DNA from: CAIWHR01 sp963809965
GTDB taxonomy: Bacteria > Pseudomonadota > Gammaproteobacteria > Burkholderiales > Casimicrobiaceae
NCBI GenBank assembly: GCA_963809965.1
Contig: CAWELU010000049.1
Coordinates: 1-64,000 of the forward strand
Length of the DNA: 64,000 bases
Direction of reading: 5' to 3'
Of the stretch, positions 20,023 through 29,704 are shown piece after piece. Under the pieces are notes generated by a model. That model was not told where the DNA came from, did no database searches, and was given only the letters and a program-made list of their open reading frames with translations. The stretch's first letter is position 1. Each line of letters begins with the position of its first letter. Both the position numbers and the translations under genes were made by a program.

Positions 20023-21297
20023 TCAATCGTTCGCCACCGCCGGCATCGTCCGGTGCCGGCGTACGGGCGAGAACGCCACCGCGAGCGCCACCAATGCCAG
20101 ACCGAGCACGCCGATCGTCAACAGCGTCGTGCGCAGCCCGACCGCGGTCGCGAGCGCCCCGCCGGCAAGCGATCCCAGCGGCGCAGCCGCGACGGTGAGG
20201 AAGCGCATCGTCGCCGTCATCCTTCCGAGCAGCCGGTCCGGCGTGATCGCCTGCCGCAGCGCTAGATAGTTGATCCCGTAGAGCACGGCACCGAAATCGA
20301 ACACCAGCATCGCGAAACCGAGCGCGATCGTGGCGACCCAGACGGGACCCGACACCAATCCGAACGCCTGCCAGCCAAGCGCGGTGAGCGCGAGTCCGTG
20401 CACGATGATCGGGCCGACGCCCAGCCGCGCCGACAGCCGCTCCGCGAACGCCGACGCCAGCACACAGCCCAGACCTCCGAATACGTAGGTCAGACCGATC
20501 GCTCCGGCGGAGAGCCCAAGTTCGCGCGTGGCGAACAGGATCAGCACCGCGATCTGCATGTGATGCAGGATCTGCCACAGCGCGGCCAGCCAGGCGAGTG
20601 CGAGCAGCGTCCGGTTGTTCCAGACGAGCTTCAGCCCCTCGTGGATTTCGGCGGTCACCGAAGCCCTCGGGCCGGAGTGCGGGATGTCGTGTGGCGCACG
20701 CACCCTACGCAGCATCATCGCGGAGGCGAAGAACGTCAGCGCATCGAGGACGATCGCGAACGGCGCGGTAACGAGCTGGATCAGCCCGCCGGCGAGACCG
20801 GGCCCCACGAGCGCGGCCGACGTTTCGCCAAGCGAGATCTTCGCGTTCGCCTCGACCAATCGCTTGCGTCCGGCGAGCTGCGCGAGCAGCACCTGATACG
20901 CTGCGCCGCCCACGACGTTCTGCACGCCGCAGAGAAAACCCACGACGTACAGAAGCTCGATCGACAGCGAATCGAAATACGCCGCGGCGGGGATCGCGAG
21001 CAGCGCGACGCCGCGACCGACGTCGGCCGCGATCACGATCGGCAGCTTGCGCACGCGATCGATCAACACGCCGGCATGCAGGCTGACGAGCGCGAACGGC
21101 AGCGTCTCCAGCGCCACGAGCACGCCCATCTGCCACGGCGTCGCCGAGAGCAGCAGCGCGGCCGTGAGCGGCAGCGCGAGGTTCGTGACCTGCGCGCCGA
21201 ACGACGTGATGGTCAGCGATGCCCACAGCTTCATGAAATCCGCGTCGCGCCAGAGGCCGCGGAAGAGCTGTCCCAATTTTTTCTGCAGGGTCGACAT
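20023..21297 (-). CDS. MFS exporter, EntS/enterobactin-exporter-like
   Basis: This 424-residue MFS_3-type protein has about twelve membrane helices. The start MSTLQKKLGQLFRGLWRDAD at ATG 21297 leads into FMKLWASLTITSFGAQVTNLA, the usual N-terminus of EntS/tetracycline-like exporters. An in-frame ATG at 21360 would add an unlikely 21 residues. Substrate unknown. It converges with the aminotransferase gene. Confidence 0.82.
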   Translation of the reverse strand: MSTLQKKLGQLFRGLWRDADFMKLWASLTITSFGAQVTNLALPLTAALLLSATPWQMGVLVALETLPFALVSLHAGVLIDRVRKLPIVIAADVGRGVALLAIPAAAYFDSLSIELLYVVGFLCGVQNVVGGAAYQVLLAQLAGRKRLVEANAKISLGETSAALVGPGLAGGLIQLVTAPFAIVLDALTFFASAMMLRRVRAPHDIPHSGPRASVTAEIHEGLKLVWNNRTLLALAWLAALWQILHHMQIAVLILFATRELGLSAGAIGLTYVFGGLGCVLASAFAERLSARLGVGPIIVHGLALTALGWQAFGLVSGPVWVATIALGFAMLVFDFGAVLYGINYLALRQAITPDRLLGRMTATMRFLTVAAAPLGSLAGGALATAVGLRTTLLTIGVLGLALVALAVAFSPVRRHRTMPAVAND

Positions 21298-21427
21298 GGC
21301 GATGCCTGTTGCTGCGCCGGCAATGCCGGCACGCGCCGCGAACGGCGGCGAAATGCACAATAGGCAGGCGGGGCTTGCGAGGGTACCGGTTCCCGCCTGC
21401 TGCCTGGCGGGAGCTCCGGCCAGGCGA

Positions 21428-21577
21428 TTACCGCTTGATGCCGCGGCTCATCGGAAACGAGGCGGGGCGATGCGCCATGCCCGGCAGCCAGTCGATGGTC
21501 AGGCTGCCGCGGACGCGCACGGCCGTCCCGTCCGCATTCGCGGATGGAAGCGATTTGACGTTGCGTGCGCTAAGCAT
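21428..21577 (-). CDS. Small open reading frame of unknown function
   Basis: This 49-codon frame starts at ATG 21577 behind a CGAGGAA ribosome-site-like sequence and codes for a basic peptide (MLSARNVKSLPSANADGTAV at its start, PMSRGIKR at its end). I do not recognise it. It sits between two minus-strand genes with about 130-150 free bases on each side. Confidence 0.35.
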   Translation of the reverse strand: MLSARNVKSLPSANADGTAVRVRGSLTIDWLPGMAHRPASFPMSRGIKR

Positions 21578-21729
21578 GGTTCCTCGAACGTGTCGAGTTG
21601 TTGTGAGATGAATGTTACGCCGCGTCGCAACTGGCGGCAACGCGCTCGCGCAGGATTGGACGCCGCGGTGCGAGCGTTTGTCGCGTCGATGCAACGACGG
21701 GCGAGTCACTGGCCCTGCCCGTCGCGAAC

Positions 21730-23550
21730 TCAACGGCGTACGGGCGCATTCTTCACTGCCGCGCGGCGACGCTCCACGTCGATGTCGAGGTACTCCCAGG
21801 GATTCTGCGCGAACGGGTTGTACTTGTAGCCGACGACCCACGGATGCACCAGCACGTTCTCGTACCGGAACACCGTGATGATCCATGGCGCGTAGTTGGT
21901 GACCAGCTCGGACATGCGTTGCATCGTGCGCTCTCGCTCGCTCCCGTACGGCAGGCTGCGCGCCTCGAGGTACAGGCGGTCGTACTCGGGCAGCTTGAAG
22001 CGCGCGAGATTCGAGAAACCGGCGTTGCCACCGTAGAGGAGCCCGAGGAAGCCGAAGCCCTCGGGGGTCGTGCTGATGTTGCCGAGCTGGAACATCTGCA
22101 GTTGGCCGAGGCGCGCGGCCTTGACGAGATCGGGCCATTTCTGCTTGTTGAATTGGATGCGCAAACCGACGTTCTTCATGCTGCGAAGCCACAGCTCGTC
22201 GAACTGGCGCTCGAACGCCGAGGGCGCCGACGCGAGCCTGAGGACGAGCGGCGAGCCGTCCGGCAGCTCGCGGAAACCATCGCCGTCGACGTCCTTGTAG
22301 CCGAAACGGTCGAGCAACGCGCGCGCCGCGGCCGGGTCGAACACGCTCCGCGACGAGAGCTTCGGATCGTGCCCCGACACGTTGGGCGGGACCGGCTGTG
22401 TCGCCGGCATCGCCTGTCCCTGCCGTATGACGCGAATTTCCTCGGGTACGTCGTAGGCCATGGCGACGGCACGACGCAGCGCGATCTTCTCGGGCGCGTA
22501 GCCGCCCACGACCGGATCGTCCATGTTGAAGTACGCGTACGAAATCGCAGGCTGGACGCCCCGCCCGAGCACGATGCCTTGTTGCGCGAAGCGCGGCTTG
22601 AGCGTCGCCGGTGGGTCGAGCACGTTCCAGACGAGCTCGGGCGGCACCTGAACGTAGTCGATTTCGCCCTGTTCGAACGAAAGGAGACGCGGATTGGACT
22701 CCTCGATGATGCTGATCTCGACGCGGCCGACGAGCGGGATGCGCTTGCCCTTGAGCTTCGCCATGATCGCACGGTCGCCCGGATCGGCGCTCTCGGGATA
22801 GCGAGTGTCGCGATAGCCCGGATTCGACTCGAGCACGATCTTCTGGCCGCGCCGCCATTCCTTGAGCCGGTAGGGTCCGGTGCCGACCGGATTGGCCATC
22901 ACCCAGCCGCTCGCGTCGCCATAGGCTTCGACGACTTCGCGTGCGACCGCGGCGCTCGCCGCGGTCGTCAGGTTGGCGAGCAACTCGGTGTCCGGGAAAT
23001 TGAGCCGCAACCGGATCGTGTAGCGGTCGATCGCCTGCAGGCCCTCGATCGGCACGTCGTAGTCCATGCGGCCTTCGGCTCTTGCCTTGGCGAGGACTCC
23101 GGACTCGTCGACGAAACGGCCGTCGAAGATCTGCAGGGAATTCGACCGCACGCGGGGGTCGAGCACGCGCTTGAACGCGTAAACGTAATCGGCTGCCGTC
23201 AGCTCGCGCTTCACGCCCTTGAATGCGGGATCGTCAGCAAAGAAGATTCCGGGCTTCACGTGGATTGTCCACGTCTTTCCGTCGGCGGACATTTCGGGAA
23301 GCGCGACGGCCGTGTTCGGCACGAGCTTCAACGGACGCGCGAGGTGGTCGTACCGGTAGAGCGGGTCGAAGATGACCCGGTTGACATGGTCGGAGAAGAT
23401 GTCCGCAACCGCCTGCGGATCGAATCCCGTCTCGGCGGTCGGAAACGCCACGCGCAATACCTTGTCGGAATTCGGTTGCGCCGGTGCCCGCGAGACTGCG
23501 GCAAACGCGACCGCGAGGCCCAGCAGGGCGCACGCAAGCGCGCGGTTCAC
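21730..23550 (-). CDS. Family 5 extracellular solute-binding protein (peptide/oligopeptide type)
   Basis: This 606-residue protein has a signal peptide (about residues 1-24, ending APAQPNS) and the SBP_bac_5 fold: VLRVAFPTAETGFDPQAVAD at the mature start, NPVGTGPYRLKEWRRGQKIV near residue 215 and NMDDPVVGGYAPEKIALRRA in the lower lobe. Relatives bind peptides, glutathione or related amides in the periplasm. No permease or ATPase gene lies beside it. It is followed after only six bases by a glutathione peroxidase gene, so the two are probably separate units with tight spacing or an operon. Confidence 0.88.
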   Translation of the reverse strand: MNRALACALLGLAVAFAAVSRAPAQPNSDKVLRVAFPTAETGFDPQAVADIFSDHVNRVIFDPLYRYDHLARPLKLVPNTAVALPEMSADGKTWTIHVKPGIFFADDPAFKGVKRELTAADYVYAFKRVLDPRVRSNSLQIFDGRFVDESGVLAKARAEGRMDYDVPIEGLQAIDRYTIRLRLNFPDTELLANLTTAASAAVAREVVEAYGDASGWVMANPVGTGPYRLKEWRRGQKIVLESNPGYRDTRYPESADPGDRAIMAKLKGKRIPLVGRVEISIIEESNPRLLSFEQGEIDYVQVPPELVWNVLDPPATLKPRFAQQGIVLGRGVQPAISYAYFNMDDPVVGGYAPEKIALRRAVAMAYDVPEEIRVIRQGQAMPATQPVPPNVSGHDPKLSSRSVFDPAAARALLDRFGYKDVDGDGFRELPDGSPLVLRLASAPSAFERQFDELWLRSMKNVGLRIQFNKQKWPDLVKAARLGQLQMFQLGNISTTPEGFGFLGLLYGGNAGFSNLARFKLPEYDRLYLEARSLPYGSERERTMQRMSELVTNYAPWIITVFRYENVLVHPWVVGYKYNPFAQNPWEYLDIDVERRRAAVKNAPVRR

Positions 23551-23556
23551 GGAACG

Positions 23557-24036
23557 CTACAGCAGCTTTTCGACGTCACCGGCGAGACTCGCAGGCTCCG
23601 CGTTGGGGGCGTAACGCTCGACGACGTTGCCGTCACGATCGACGAGGAACTTGGTGAAGTTCCACTTGATCGCCTCCGACCCCAGGAGCCCGGGCTTCTC
23701 TTTCTTCAGGTACCGATAGAGCGGCGATGTCGCATCGCCGTTGACGTCGATCTTGGCGAACAACGGGAAGGTGACGCCGTAGTTCACCTCGCAGAACGTC
23801 TCGATCTCCTCCTCGCTCCCGGGCTCCTGCGCGCCGAACTGGTTGCAGGGAAAGCCGAGGATCTCGAGTCCCCGCGCTCGATATTTCTCGTACAGGGCTT
23901 CGAGGCCCTTGTACTGCGGGGTGAAGCCGCACTTGCTCGCGGTGTTGACGATCAGCAGGACCTTGCCCCGGTAGACGTTCATCTTGACCGTCTTGCCGTG
24001 GATGTCGTTGACGCTGAAATCGTAGATGCTGGCCAT
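23557..24036 (-). CDS. Glutathione peroxidase family protein
   Basis: This 159-residue protein reduces hydroperoxides using glutathione or thioredoxin. The peroxidatic cysteine is in IVNTASKCGFTPQY (Cys36), and the partner motifs LGFPCNQFGAQEPG and IKWNFTKFLVDRDG supply the Gln and Trp-Asn of the catalytic tetrad. A second Cys in FPCNQ fits the thioredoxin-type two-Cys mechanism. I chose the Met at 24036, where homologues begin (MASIYDFSVNDIHGK). An upstream in-frame ATG at 24081 is open. Confidence 0.93.
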   Translation of the reverse strand: MASIYDFSVNDIHGKTVKMNVYRGKVLLIVNTASKCGFTPQYKGLEALYEKYRARGLEILGFPCNQFGAQEPGSEEEIETFCEVNYGVTFPLFAKIDVNGDATSPLYRYLKKEKPGLLGSEAIKWNFTKFLVDRDGNVVERYAPNAEPASLAGDVEKLL

Positions 24037-24120
24037 GTGGAGCTCCGCAACGGGATGGTCGCGATTATGCCCGCGTCTCACAGGCCGTGCGAGTGCGGCG
24101 ACACGCCGCGCCGCGCCCCG

Positions 24121-27100
24121 CTATGGCAACGCGCCGTAGCCGCCGCCGCCGGGCGTCTGGATCACGAACACATCGCCGGCTTGCATCGCGACAGCGCAGG
24201 TGGCGCCGAACTCCTCGCGCGTGCCATCGGCGCGTTCGACCCAGTTGCGTCCCACCGCCCCAGGCGCGCCTCCGGCGACCCCGAACGGTGGAATCCGTCG
24301 GTGGTTCGCGAGCATCACCGCGGTCATGGGCTCGAGGAAGCGGACGCGCCGCTCGGAGCCGTCACCGCCACAATGGCGGCCCGCTCCACCGCTTCCTTTC
24401 CGGATCGCATACGACTCGAGCCGTACCGGAAACCGCCATTCAAGGACCTCGGGATCGGTCAGTCGTGAATTGGTCATGTGCGTCTGCACCACGCTCGCAC
24501 CGTCGAAATCGGGACCGGCGCCGGAGCCGCCGGCGATGGTCTCGTAATACTGGTAGGTGTCGTTGCCGAACGTGAAGTTGTTCATCGTTCCCTGCGATGC
24601 GGCAAGGACGCCCAGCGCACCGTACAGCGCGTCGGTGACGACCTGCGATGTCTCGACGTTGCCGGCGACCACCGCGGCGGGATAGCGCGGGGCGAGCATC
24701 GATCCCGGCGGGATGATGATCGCGAGCGGCTTCAGGCAGCCCGCGTTCATCGGGATCTCGTCGTCGACCAGGGTCCGGAACACGTACAGCACCGCTGCCT
24801 TGCAGACCGCCGATGGCGCGTTGAAATTCGTCGGCTGTTGCGGGCTCGTGCCGGTGAAATCGATCCTCGCCTCGCGTTTCGCCTTGTCGATCGAAATGGC
24901 GACGGCGATCTTCGCGCCGCTGTCCATCTCGTACTCGAAGCGCCCGTCCTTCAGCACGTCGAGCACGCGGCGCACCGACTCCTCGGCGTTGTCCTGCACG
25001 TGCTTCATGTACGCATGGACGACCGGCAGCCCGAAATGATCGACCATCTTCGCCAATTCCTCGGCGCCCTTGGCGCAGGCCGCGACCTGCGCGCGCAGGT
25101 CGGCGAGGTTCTGGTCGACGTTGCGGGAGGGGTAACGGCCACCGCCCAGCAGCGCGCGCATTTCCGCCTCCAGGAAGTGCCCAGCGGCGACCAGCTGCAC
25201 GTTGTCGATCAGCACGCCCTCCTCGTCCACGTGCGTCGAATCGGGCGGCATCGAGCCCGGCGTGGTGCCGCCGATGTCGGCGTGGTGGCCGCGCGAGGCG
25301 ACGAAGAATTCGGGCCGCGGCGCGCCGGCGCCGGCCGCGCCGATGGCAGACCCAAGAAACACTGGCGCGATCACTGTGACATCCGGCAGATGCGTACCGC
25401 CGTTGTACGGGGCGTTCAGCACGAATACATCGCCGTCGCCCATCGTCCCCGTACGCCGCTCGATGATCGTCTTCACGCTCTCACCCATCGAGCCGAGGTG
25501 CACCGGCATGTGTGGCGCGTTGGCGATCAGGTTGCCCTCGGCGTCGAACAGCGCGCACGAGAAATCGAGCCGCTCCTTGATGTTGACCGAGTACGCGGTG
25601 TTGGCGAGCGTCACCCCCATCTGCTCGGCAATCGCCATGAACAGGTTGTTGAAGACTTCGAGCAGCACCGGGTCAGCACTCGTTCCGACCGCATGCACGC
25701 GCTGCGCCGCTTCAACGCGCTCGAGGACGAGATCGCCGCGAATCGTGAACGTGGCGCACCACCCAGGCTCGACCACCGTCGTCGCATTGTCCTCGCGGAT
25801 CACCGAGGGACCGGCGATCGTGTCGCCCGGGCGCAGGTCGCCGCGGTCGTAGACGGCAGCGTCCCGGAACGTGCCCTCCGTGTAAATGCGGTTCCGCTTG
25901 ACCGGCACCGGCGGACCGTCGCGATGGGCGAACTTCGGGACGATATCGGCGGCCTCGTGCGTACGGCCAACCGCCTCGACGCCGATAGCTTCGACGATGA
26001 GCGGCTTGCCGGGCATCAGGAAGCCGTACTGCTGACGGTACCTGAGTTCGAATTCCGCGATTACCCGGTCGAGTCTCTGCGCAACGTCGTCGATCGCCGG
26101 GGCATCGTGCTCGCGGGTGGCTGCACCGCTGGTTCCGGCGACGTTTGCGCGAACGGACGGCGTGCCGCCGATCTCCAAGGTCGTGTCCGTACCGTCGTAC
26201 TTGAGGTGCAACGTCCGTTGCGCTGCGATTCGCGCGGCAGGTATGCCCTGCGCCGCGACGTCGTTCCTCGCCACCGTCTCGAGTTCGGCAAACACGGGCT
26301 CGACTTCGGCAAGTGCGGCAGCCGACAGGCGCGCTTCGACAGCGCGCTGCCGCAACGCGCGGACATCCGCGAGCCCCATGCCGTAGGCCGACAGCACGCC
26401 GGCAAACGGGTGCAGCAACACGCGCGTCATGCCGAGCGCGTCGGCGACCAGGCATGCGTGCTGGCCGCCGGCGCCCCCGAAGCAGCAAAGCGTGTATTCG
26501 GTGACGTCGTAACCCCGCTCGACCGAGATGTGCTTGATCGCGTTCGCCATGTTCGCGACGGCGATCTTCAGGAAACCGTCGGCGATTTCCTCGGGTGTGC
26601 GGTGGTGCCCGGACTTCGCCGCGACCTCGGCGGCCAGCGCCGTGAACCGGTCGCGGACGATCCCCGCGTCGAGTGGCGCATCGCCGTGGGATCCGAAGAC
26701 CCGCGGAAACAGCGCCGGATCGAGCTTGCCGACCATCACGTTGCAGTCGGTGACCGTCAGCGGACCACCGCGCCGATACGACGCCGGCCCCGGGTTGGCC
26801 CCTGCGGACTGAGGGCCGACACGAAAGCGCGCTCCGTCGAAGGTGCAGATCGAGCCTCCGCCGGCGGCGACGGTGTGGATGCGCATCATCGGCGCGCGGA
26901 GCCGGATCCCGGCGGCCTCGGTCACGAATGCCCGTTCGTACTCCCCGGCGTAGTGCGTGACGTCGGTCGAGGTTCCACCCATGTCGAAGCCGATGATCCG
27001 GTCGAAGCCGGCGAGCCTCGACACCTCGACCGCGCCGACGATGCCGCCGGCGGGGCCGGACAGGATTGCATCCTTGCCCTGGAACAGGTGCGCATCGGTC

Positions 27101-27840
27101 AACCCGCCCGAACTCTGCATGAACTGCAGCCGGACGCCGCTCCCGCCGCTCGTCCCGCCGAGGTCCTGCTCGACCTGGTCCACGTACCGGCGCAGGATCG
27201 GCGACAGGTAGGCGTCCACCACCGTCGTGTCCCCGCGCGAGACGAGCTTCATCAGCGGACTCACTTCGTGCGAGACCGACACTTGCGTGAACCCAAGCTC
27301 GCGCGCAAGCCTCAAGAGCGCTCGCTCGTGCTGCGGGTAGCGATACCCGTGCATCAGCACGATTGCGACGGCGCGGATGCCGGCGCTCATCGCGGCGGCA
27401 AGATCGCGGCGCGCGGCCTTGAGGTCGAGAGGCCGTATCAGCCCGCCATGCGCATCGATCCGCTCGTCGACCTCGATCACGCGCTCGTACAGCAGTGTGG
27501 GCAGCTCGATCCTGCGCACGAAGAGCTTCGGCCGGTTCTGGTAGGCGATCCGAAGCGCATCGCCGAATCCTTTCGTGACGACCAATGCCAGGCGCTCGCC
27601 CTTGCGCTCCAGCAGCGCGTTGGTCGCGACCGTCGTGCCCATCTTCACCGCGTCGATCGCGCCACGCGGAATCGGCGCGCCCGACGCGAGACCCAGCAGC
27701 TCACGAATCGCATGCACGGCAGCATCGCGGTAGCGCTCCGGATTCTCGGACAGCAGCTTCCGGGTCACGAGAGTTCCATCGGGACGGCGCGCGACCACGT
27801 CCGTGAACGTGCCGCCTCGATCGATCCAGAATTCCCACAT
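24121..27840 (-). CDS. 5-oxoprolinase / fused hydantoinase A-B
   Basis: This 1239-residue protein fuses the HyuA-like ATP-binding half (about residues 1-690) to the HyuB-like half (about 705-1235), the layout of ATP-dependent 5-oxoprolinase (OPLAH). It begins MWEFWIDRGGTFTDVVARRP with the ATPase phosphate loop, and IIGFDMGGTSTDVTHYAGEY is the second nucleotide motif. VFNNLFMAIAEQMGVTLANT opens the HyuB half. 5-Oxoprolinase converts 5-oxoproline to glutamate. N-methylhydantoinase or acetophenone carboxylase activity cannot be excluded. The glutathione peroxidase gene next to it makes a gamma-glutamyl-cycle role attractive. Confidence 0.9.
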   Translation of the reverse strand: MWEFWIDRGGTFTDVVARRPDGTLVTRKLLSENPERYRDAAVHAIRELLGLASGAPIPRGAIDAVKMGTTVATNALLERKGERLALVVTKGFGDALRIAYQNRPKLFVRRIELPTLLYERVIEVDERIDAHGGLIRPLDLKAARRDLAAAMSAGIRAVAIVLMHGYRYPQHERALLRLARELGFTQVSVSHEVSPLMKLVSRGDTTVVDAYLSPILRRYVDQVEQDLGGTSGGSGVRLQFMQSSGGLTDAHLFQGKDAILSGPAGGIVGAVEVSRLAGFDRIIGFDMGGTSTDVTHYAGEYERAFVTEAAGIRLRAPMMRIHTVAAGGGSICTFDGARFRVGPQSAGANPGPASYRRGGPLTVTDCNVMVGKLDPALFPRVFGSHGDAPLDAGIVRDRFTALAAEVAAKSGHHRTPEEIADGFLKIAVANMANAIKHISVERGYDVTEYTLCCFGGAGGQHACLVADALGMTRVLLHPFAGVLSAYGMGLADVRALRQRAVEARLSAAALAEVEPVFAELETVARNDVAAQGIPAARIAAQRTLHLKYDGTDTTLEIGGTPSVRANVAGTSGAATREHDAPAIDDVAQRLDRVIAEFELRYRQQYGFLMPGKPLIVEAIGVEAVGRTHEAADIVPKFAHRDGPPVPVKRNRIYTEGTFRDAAVYDRGDLRPGDTIAGPSVIREDNATTVVEPGWCATFTIRGDLVLERVEAAQRVHAVGTSADPVLLEVFNNLFMAIAEQMGVTLANTAYSVNIKERLDFSCALFDAEGNLIANAPHMPVHLGSMGESVKTIIERRTGTMGDGDVFVLNAPYNGGTHLPDVTVIAPVFLGSAIGAAGAGAPRPEFFVASRGHHADIGGTTPGSMPPDSTHVDEEGVLIDNVQLVAAGHFLEAEMRALLGGGRYPSRNVDQNLADLRAQVAACAKGAEELAKMVDHFGLPVVHAYMKHVQDNAEESVRRVLDVLKDGRFEYEMDSGAKIAVAISIDKAKREARIDFTGTSPQQPTNFNAPSAVCKAAVLYVFRTLVDDEIPMNAGCLKPLAIIIPPGSMLAPRYPAAVVAGNVETSQVVTDALYGALGVLAASQGTMNNFTFGNDTYQYYETIAGGSGAGPDFDGASVVQTHMTNSRLTDPEVLEWRFPVRLESYAIRKGSGGAGRHCGGDGSERRVRFLEPMTAVMLANHRRIPPFGVAGGAPGAVGRNWVERADGTREEFGATCAVAMQAGDVFVIQTPGGGGYGALP

Positions 27841-27849
27841 GGCAGAGGT

Positions 27850-27957
27850 CAGGTGACAGGTGACAGGGATCAGGGATCAGGGCGACCAGGGCCGCATTCG
27901 ATGCGGCGCGCGATGGGGTGGTTTCGCCGGCCTCGCCGAGTTCGGGTGAGTTCGGGT
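27850..27957. repeat. Short tandem repeats in the intergenic region
   Basis: The 358-base gap before the TRAP operon holds several imperfect tandem units: two copies of GGTGACA from 27852, two of GGGATCA from 27866, and two exact copies of GAGTTCGGGT at 27938-27957. They look like slippage products. I see no gene in the gap. Confidence 0.5.
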
Positions 27958-28198
27958 ATCCCGGCAGCGGCTTATGATAACGGTGGCGTGCGGAGCCGGG
28001 TGTGTATTGATTCCGAAGTGGTGCATCGTCGCGGATGCCGTACGGCCCTCGCCCCTGCGTCCTCCGGCTTCATATCTGCCAGCCACTCTCGGCGGGTGCA
28101 TCCGCCCGGCGATTTGTGGTAAAACGGCCCGGTCCGGCGCCGCGATGCGCCTTGCCTCGGATCACCCGCTTTCCCGACCTTGATTCAGGAGACTTGAG

Positions 28199-29170
28199 AT
28201 GATGCGCCTCCTCGCCTTCGCCGCCGCGCTCGGCCTCGCATCGGCGCTTCCCGCCGTTGCGCAGACCAAGTGGGACCTGCCGAGCGCCTATCCGGCGAAC
28301 AACTTCCACACCGAGAACCTCCAGCAATTCGCGGGCGATGTCGACAAGGCCACCGGCGGGAAGCTCAAGATCACCGTGCACCCGAACGCGTCGCTGTTCA
28401 AGGCGCCGGAGATCAAGCGTGCGGTGCAGGGCGGGCAGGCGCAGGTCGGCGAGATCCTGCTCGTCAACTTCGAGAACGAGGATCCGCTGTTCGGCATCGA
28501 CGGCGTGCCGTTCCTCGCCACGTCGTACGGTGATTCGCTCAAGCTCTACAAGGCGTCGAAGAAGGCGCTCGAGGACAAGCTCGCGAAGCAGGGAATCAGG
28601 CTGCTCTATACGGTGCCGTGGCCGCCGCAGGGGATCTACACCAAGCGCACGCTCAACAGCGTCGCCGACATGAAGGGCCTCAAGTGGCGCGCCTACAGCC
28701 CCGCCACCGCGAAGATCGCCGAGCTCGTCGGCGCGCAGCCGGTGACCGTGCAGGCGGCGGAAGTCTCGCAGGCGCTCGCGACCGGCGTGATCGACTCGTA
28801 CATGTCGTCGGGCGCGACAGGCTTCGACTCCAAGACCTACGAGCACATCAAGAACTGGTACGACACGCAGGCCTGGCTTCCGAAGAATGCGGTGATCATG
28901 AACCAGAAGGCGTTCGACGCCTTGGACAAGCCGACGCAGGCGGCGCTGCTCAAGGCCGCGGCCGAGGCGGAAACGCGTGGCTGGAAGCTTTCCGAGGAAA
29001 AGAATCGCTGGTACGTCGAGCAGCTGAAGGGCAAGGGCATGGCCATCCTGGTTCCCTCCGAGCAGCTCAACGCCGACCTGCGCAAGGTCGGCAACTACAT
29101 GCTCGCCGAGTGGATCCGCAAGACCGGCGACGACGGGCGCAAGGTGATCGAGGCCTACCGAGCCATGTGA
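28199..29170 (+). CDS. dctP: TRAP transporter, periplasmic binding protein
   Basis: DctP (323 aa) is the periplasmic receptor of a TRAP importer. It has a signal peptide (about residues 1-22, ending PAVAQT) and the DctP fold. The carboxylate-binding Arg region lies near MKGLKWRAYSPATAKIAELV, with QALATGVIDSYMSSGATGFD in the second lobe. AGGAG lies seven bases before ATG 28199. It heads dctPQM. The ligand is a carboxylic acid, but which one cannot be read from the sequence. Confidence 0.93.
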   Translation: MMRLLAFAAALGLASALPAVAQTKWDLPSAYPANNFHTENLQQFAGDVDKATGGKLKITVHPNASLFKAPEIKRAVQGGQAQVGEILLVNFENEDPLFGIDGVPFLATSYGDSLKLYKASKKALEDKLAKQGIRLLYTVPWPPQGIYTKRTLNSVADMKGLKWRAYSPATAKIAELVGAQPVTVQAAEVSQALATGVIDSYMSSGATGFDSKTYEHIKNWYDTQAWLPKNAVIMNQKAFDALDKPTQAALLKAAAEAETRGWKLSEEKNRWYVEQLKGKGMAILVPSEQLNADLRKVGNYMLAEWIRKTGDDGRKVIEAYRAM

Positions 29171-29178
29171 CCCGGTCC

Positions 29179-29694
29179 ATGACGCTGCGCCGAAGTCTCG
29201 ATTTCGTCTACGACGCCGCCGGGTATCTGGCGGCGTTGTTCTTGGTGGGGACGCTCGCGATGGTGCTGACCGGCATCGCGGGCCGGATCTTCCATTTTCA
29301 CGTTCCCGGCACCGATGCGTACGCCGGCTATTGCATGGCCGGCTGCGGATTCCTCGCACTCGCGCACACGTTCAAGCGCGGCGAGCATATTCGCGTCACG
29401 TTGATCCTGGACCACGTCGGCGCCGGCGCGCATCGGGCGCTTGCGCTGTGGGCCCTCGCGATCGCTTCCGTGCTCGGTGCGCTGTTCGCGTTCTACAGCG
29501 TCCGGCTCGCGTTCCAGTCCTGGCAGTTCAACGACATCTCGACCGCCAGCGATGCGACGCCGCTGTGGATGCCGCAGGTCGCGATGGCCGTCGGCACCGT
29601 CGTCCTCTGCATTGCCCTCGTCGACGAGCTGGTGCTCGAGGCAACGGGGCGCCGCAGCACGAAAGTCGCAGCCGCAGCGCTCCACAACGAATGA
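29179..29694 (+). CDS. dctQ: TRAP transporter, small membrane subunit
   Basis: DctQ (171 aa) has four predicted membrane helices and the conserved GRIFHFHVPGTDAYAGYCMA region with a following RGEHIRVTLILD. It pairs with DctM in the inner membrane. I chose ATG 29179; a GTG at 29167, overlapping the dctP stop as GTGA, is also in frame. It lies directly between dctP and dctM. Confidence 0.9.
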   Translation: MTLRRSLDFVYDAAGYLAALFLVGTLAMVLTGIAGRIFHFHVPGTDAYAGYCMAGCGFLALAHTFKRGEHIRVTLILDHVGAGAHRALALWALAIASVLGALFAFYSVRLAFQSWQFNDISTASDATPLWMPQVAMAVGTVVLCIALVDELVLEATGRRSTKVAAAALHNE

Positions 29695-29704
29695 ACGGAA
29701 TCCA

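Noticed and set aside
24478..28122. A plus-strand frame of more than 1,200 codons
   Set aside because: It is the antisense shadow of the 5-oxoprolinase gene; high GC removes stops, and it has no domain or ribosome site.
27841..28198. CRISPR-like repeats before the TRAP operon
   Set aside because: The units are only 7-10 bases, adjacent, without spacers and without cas genes.
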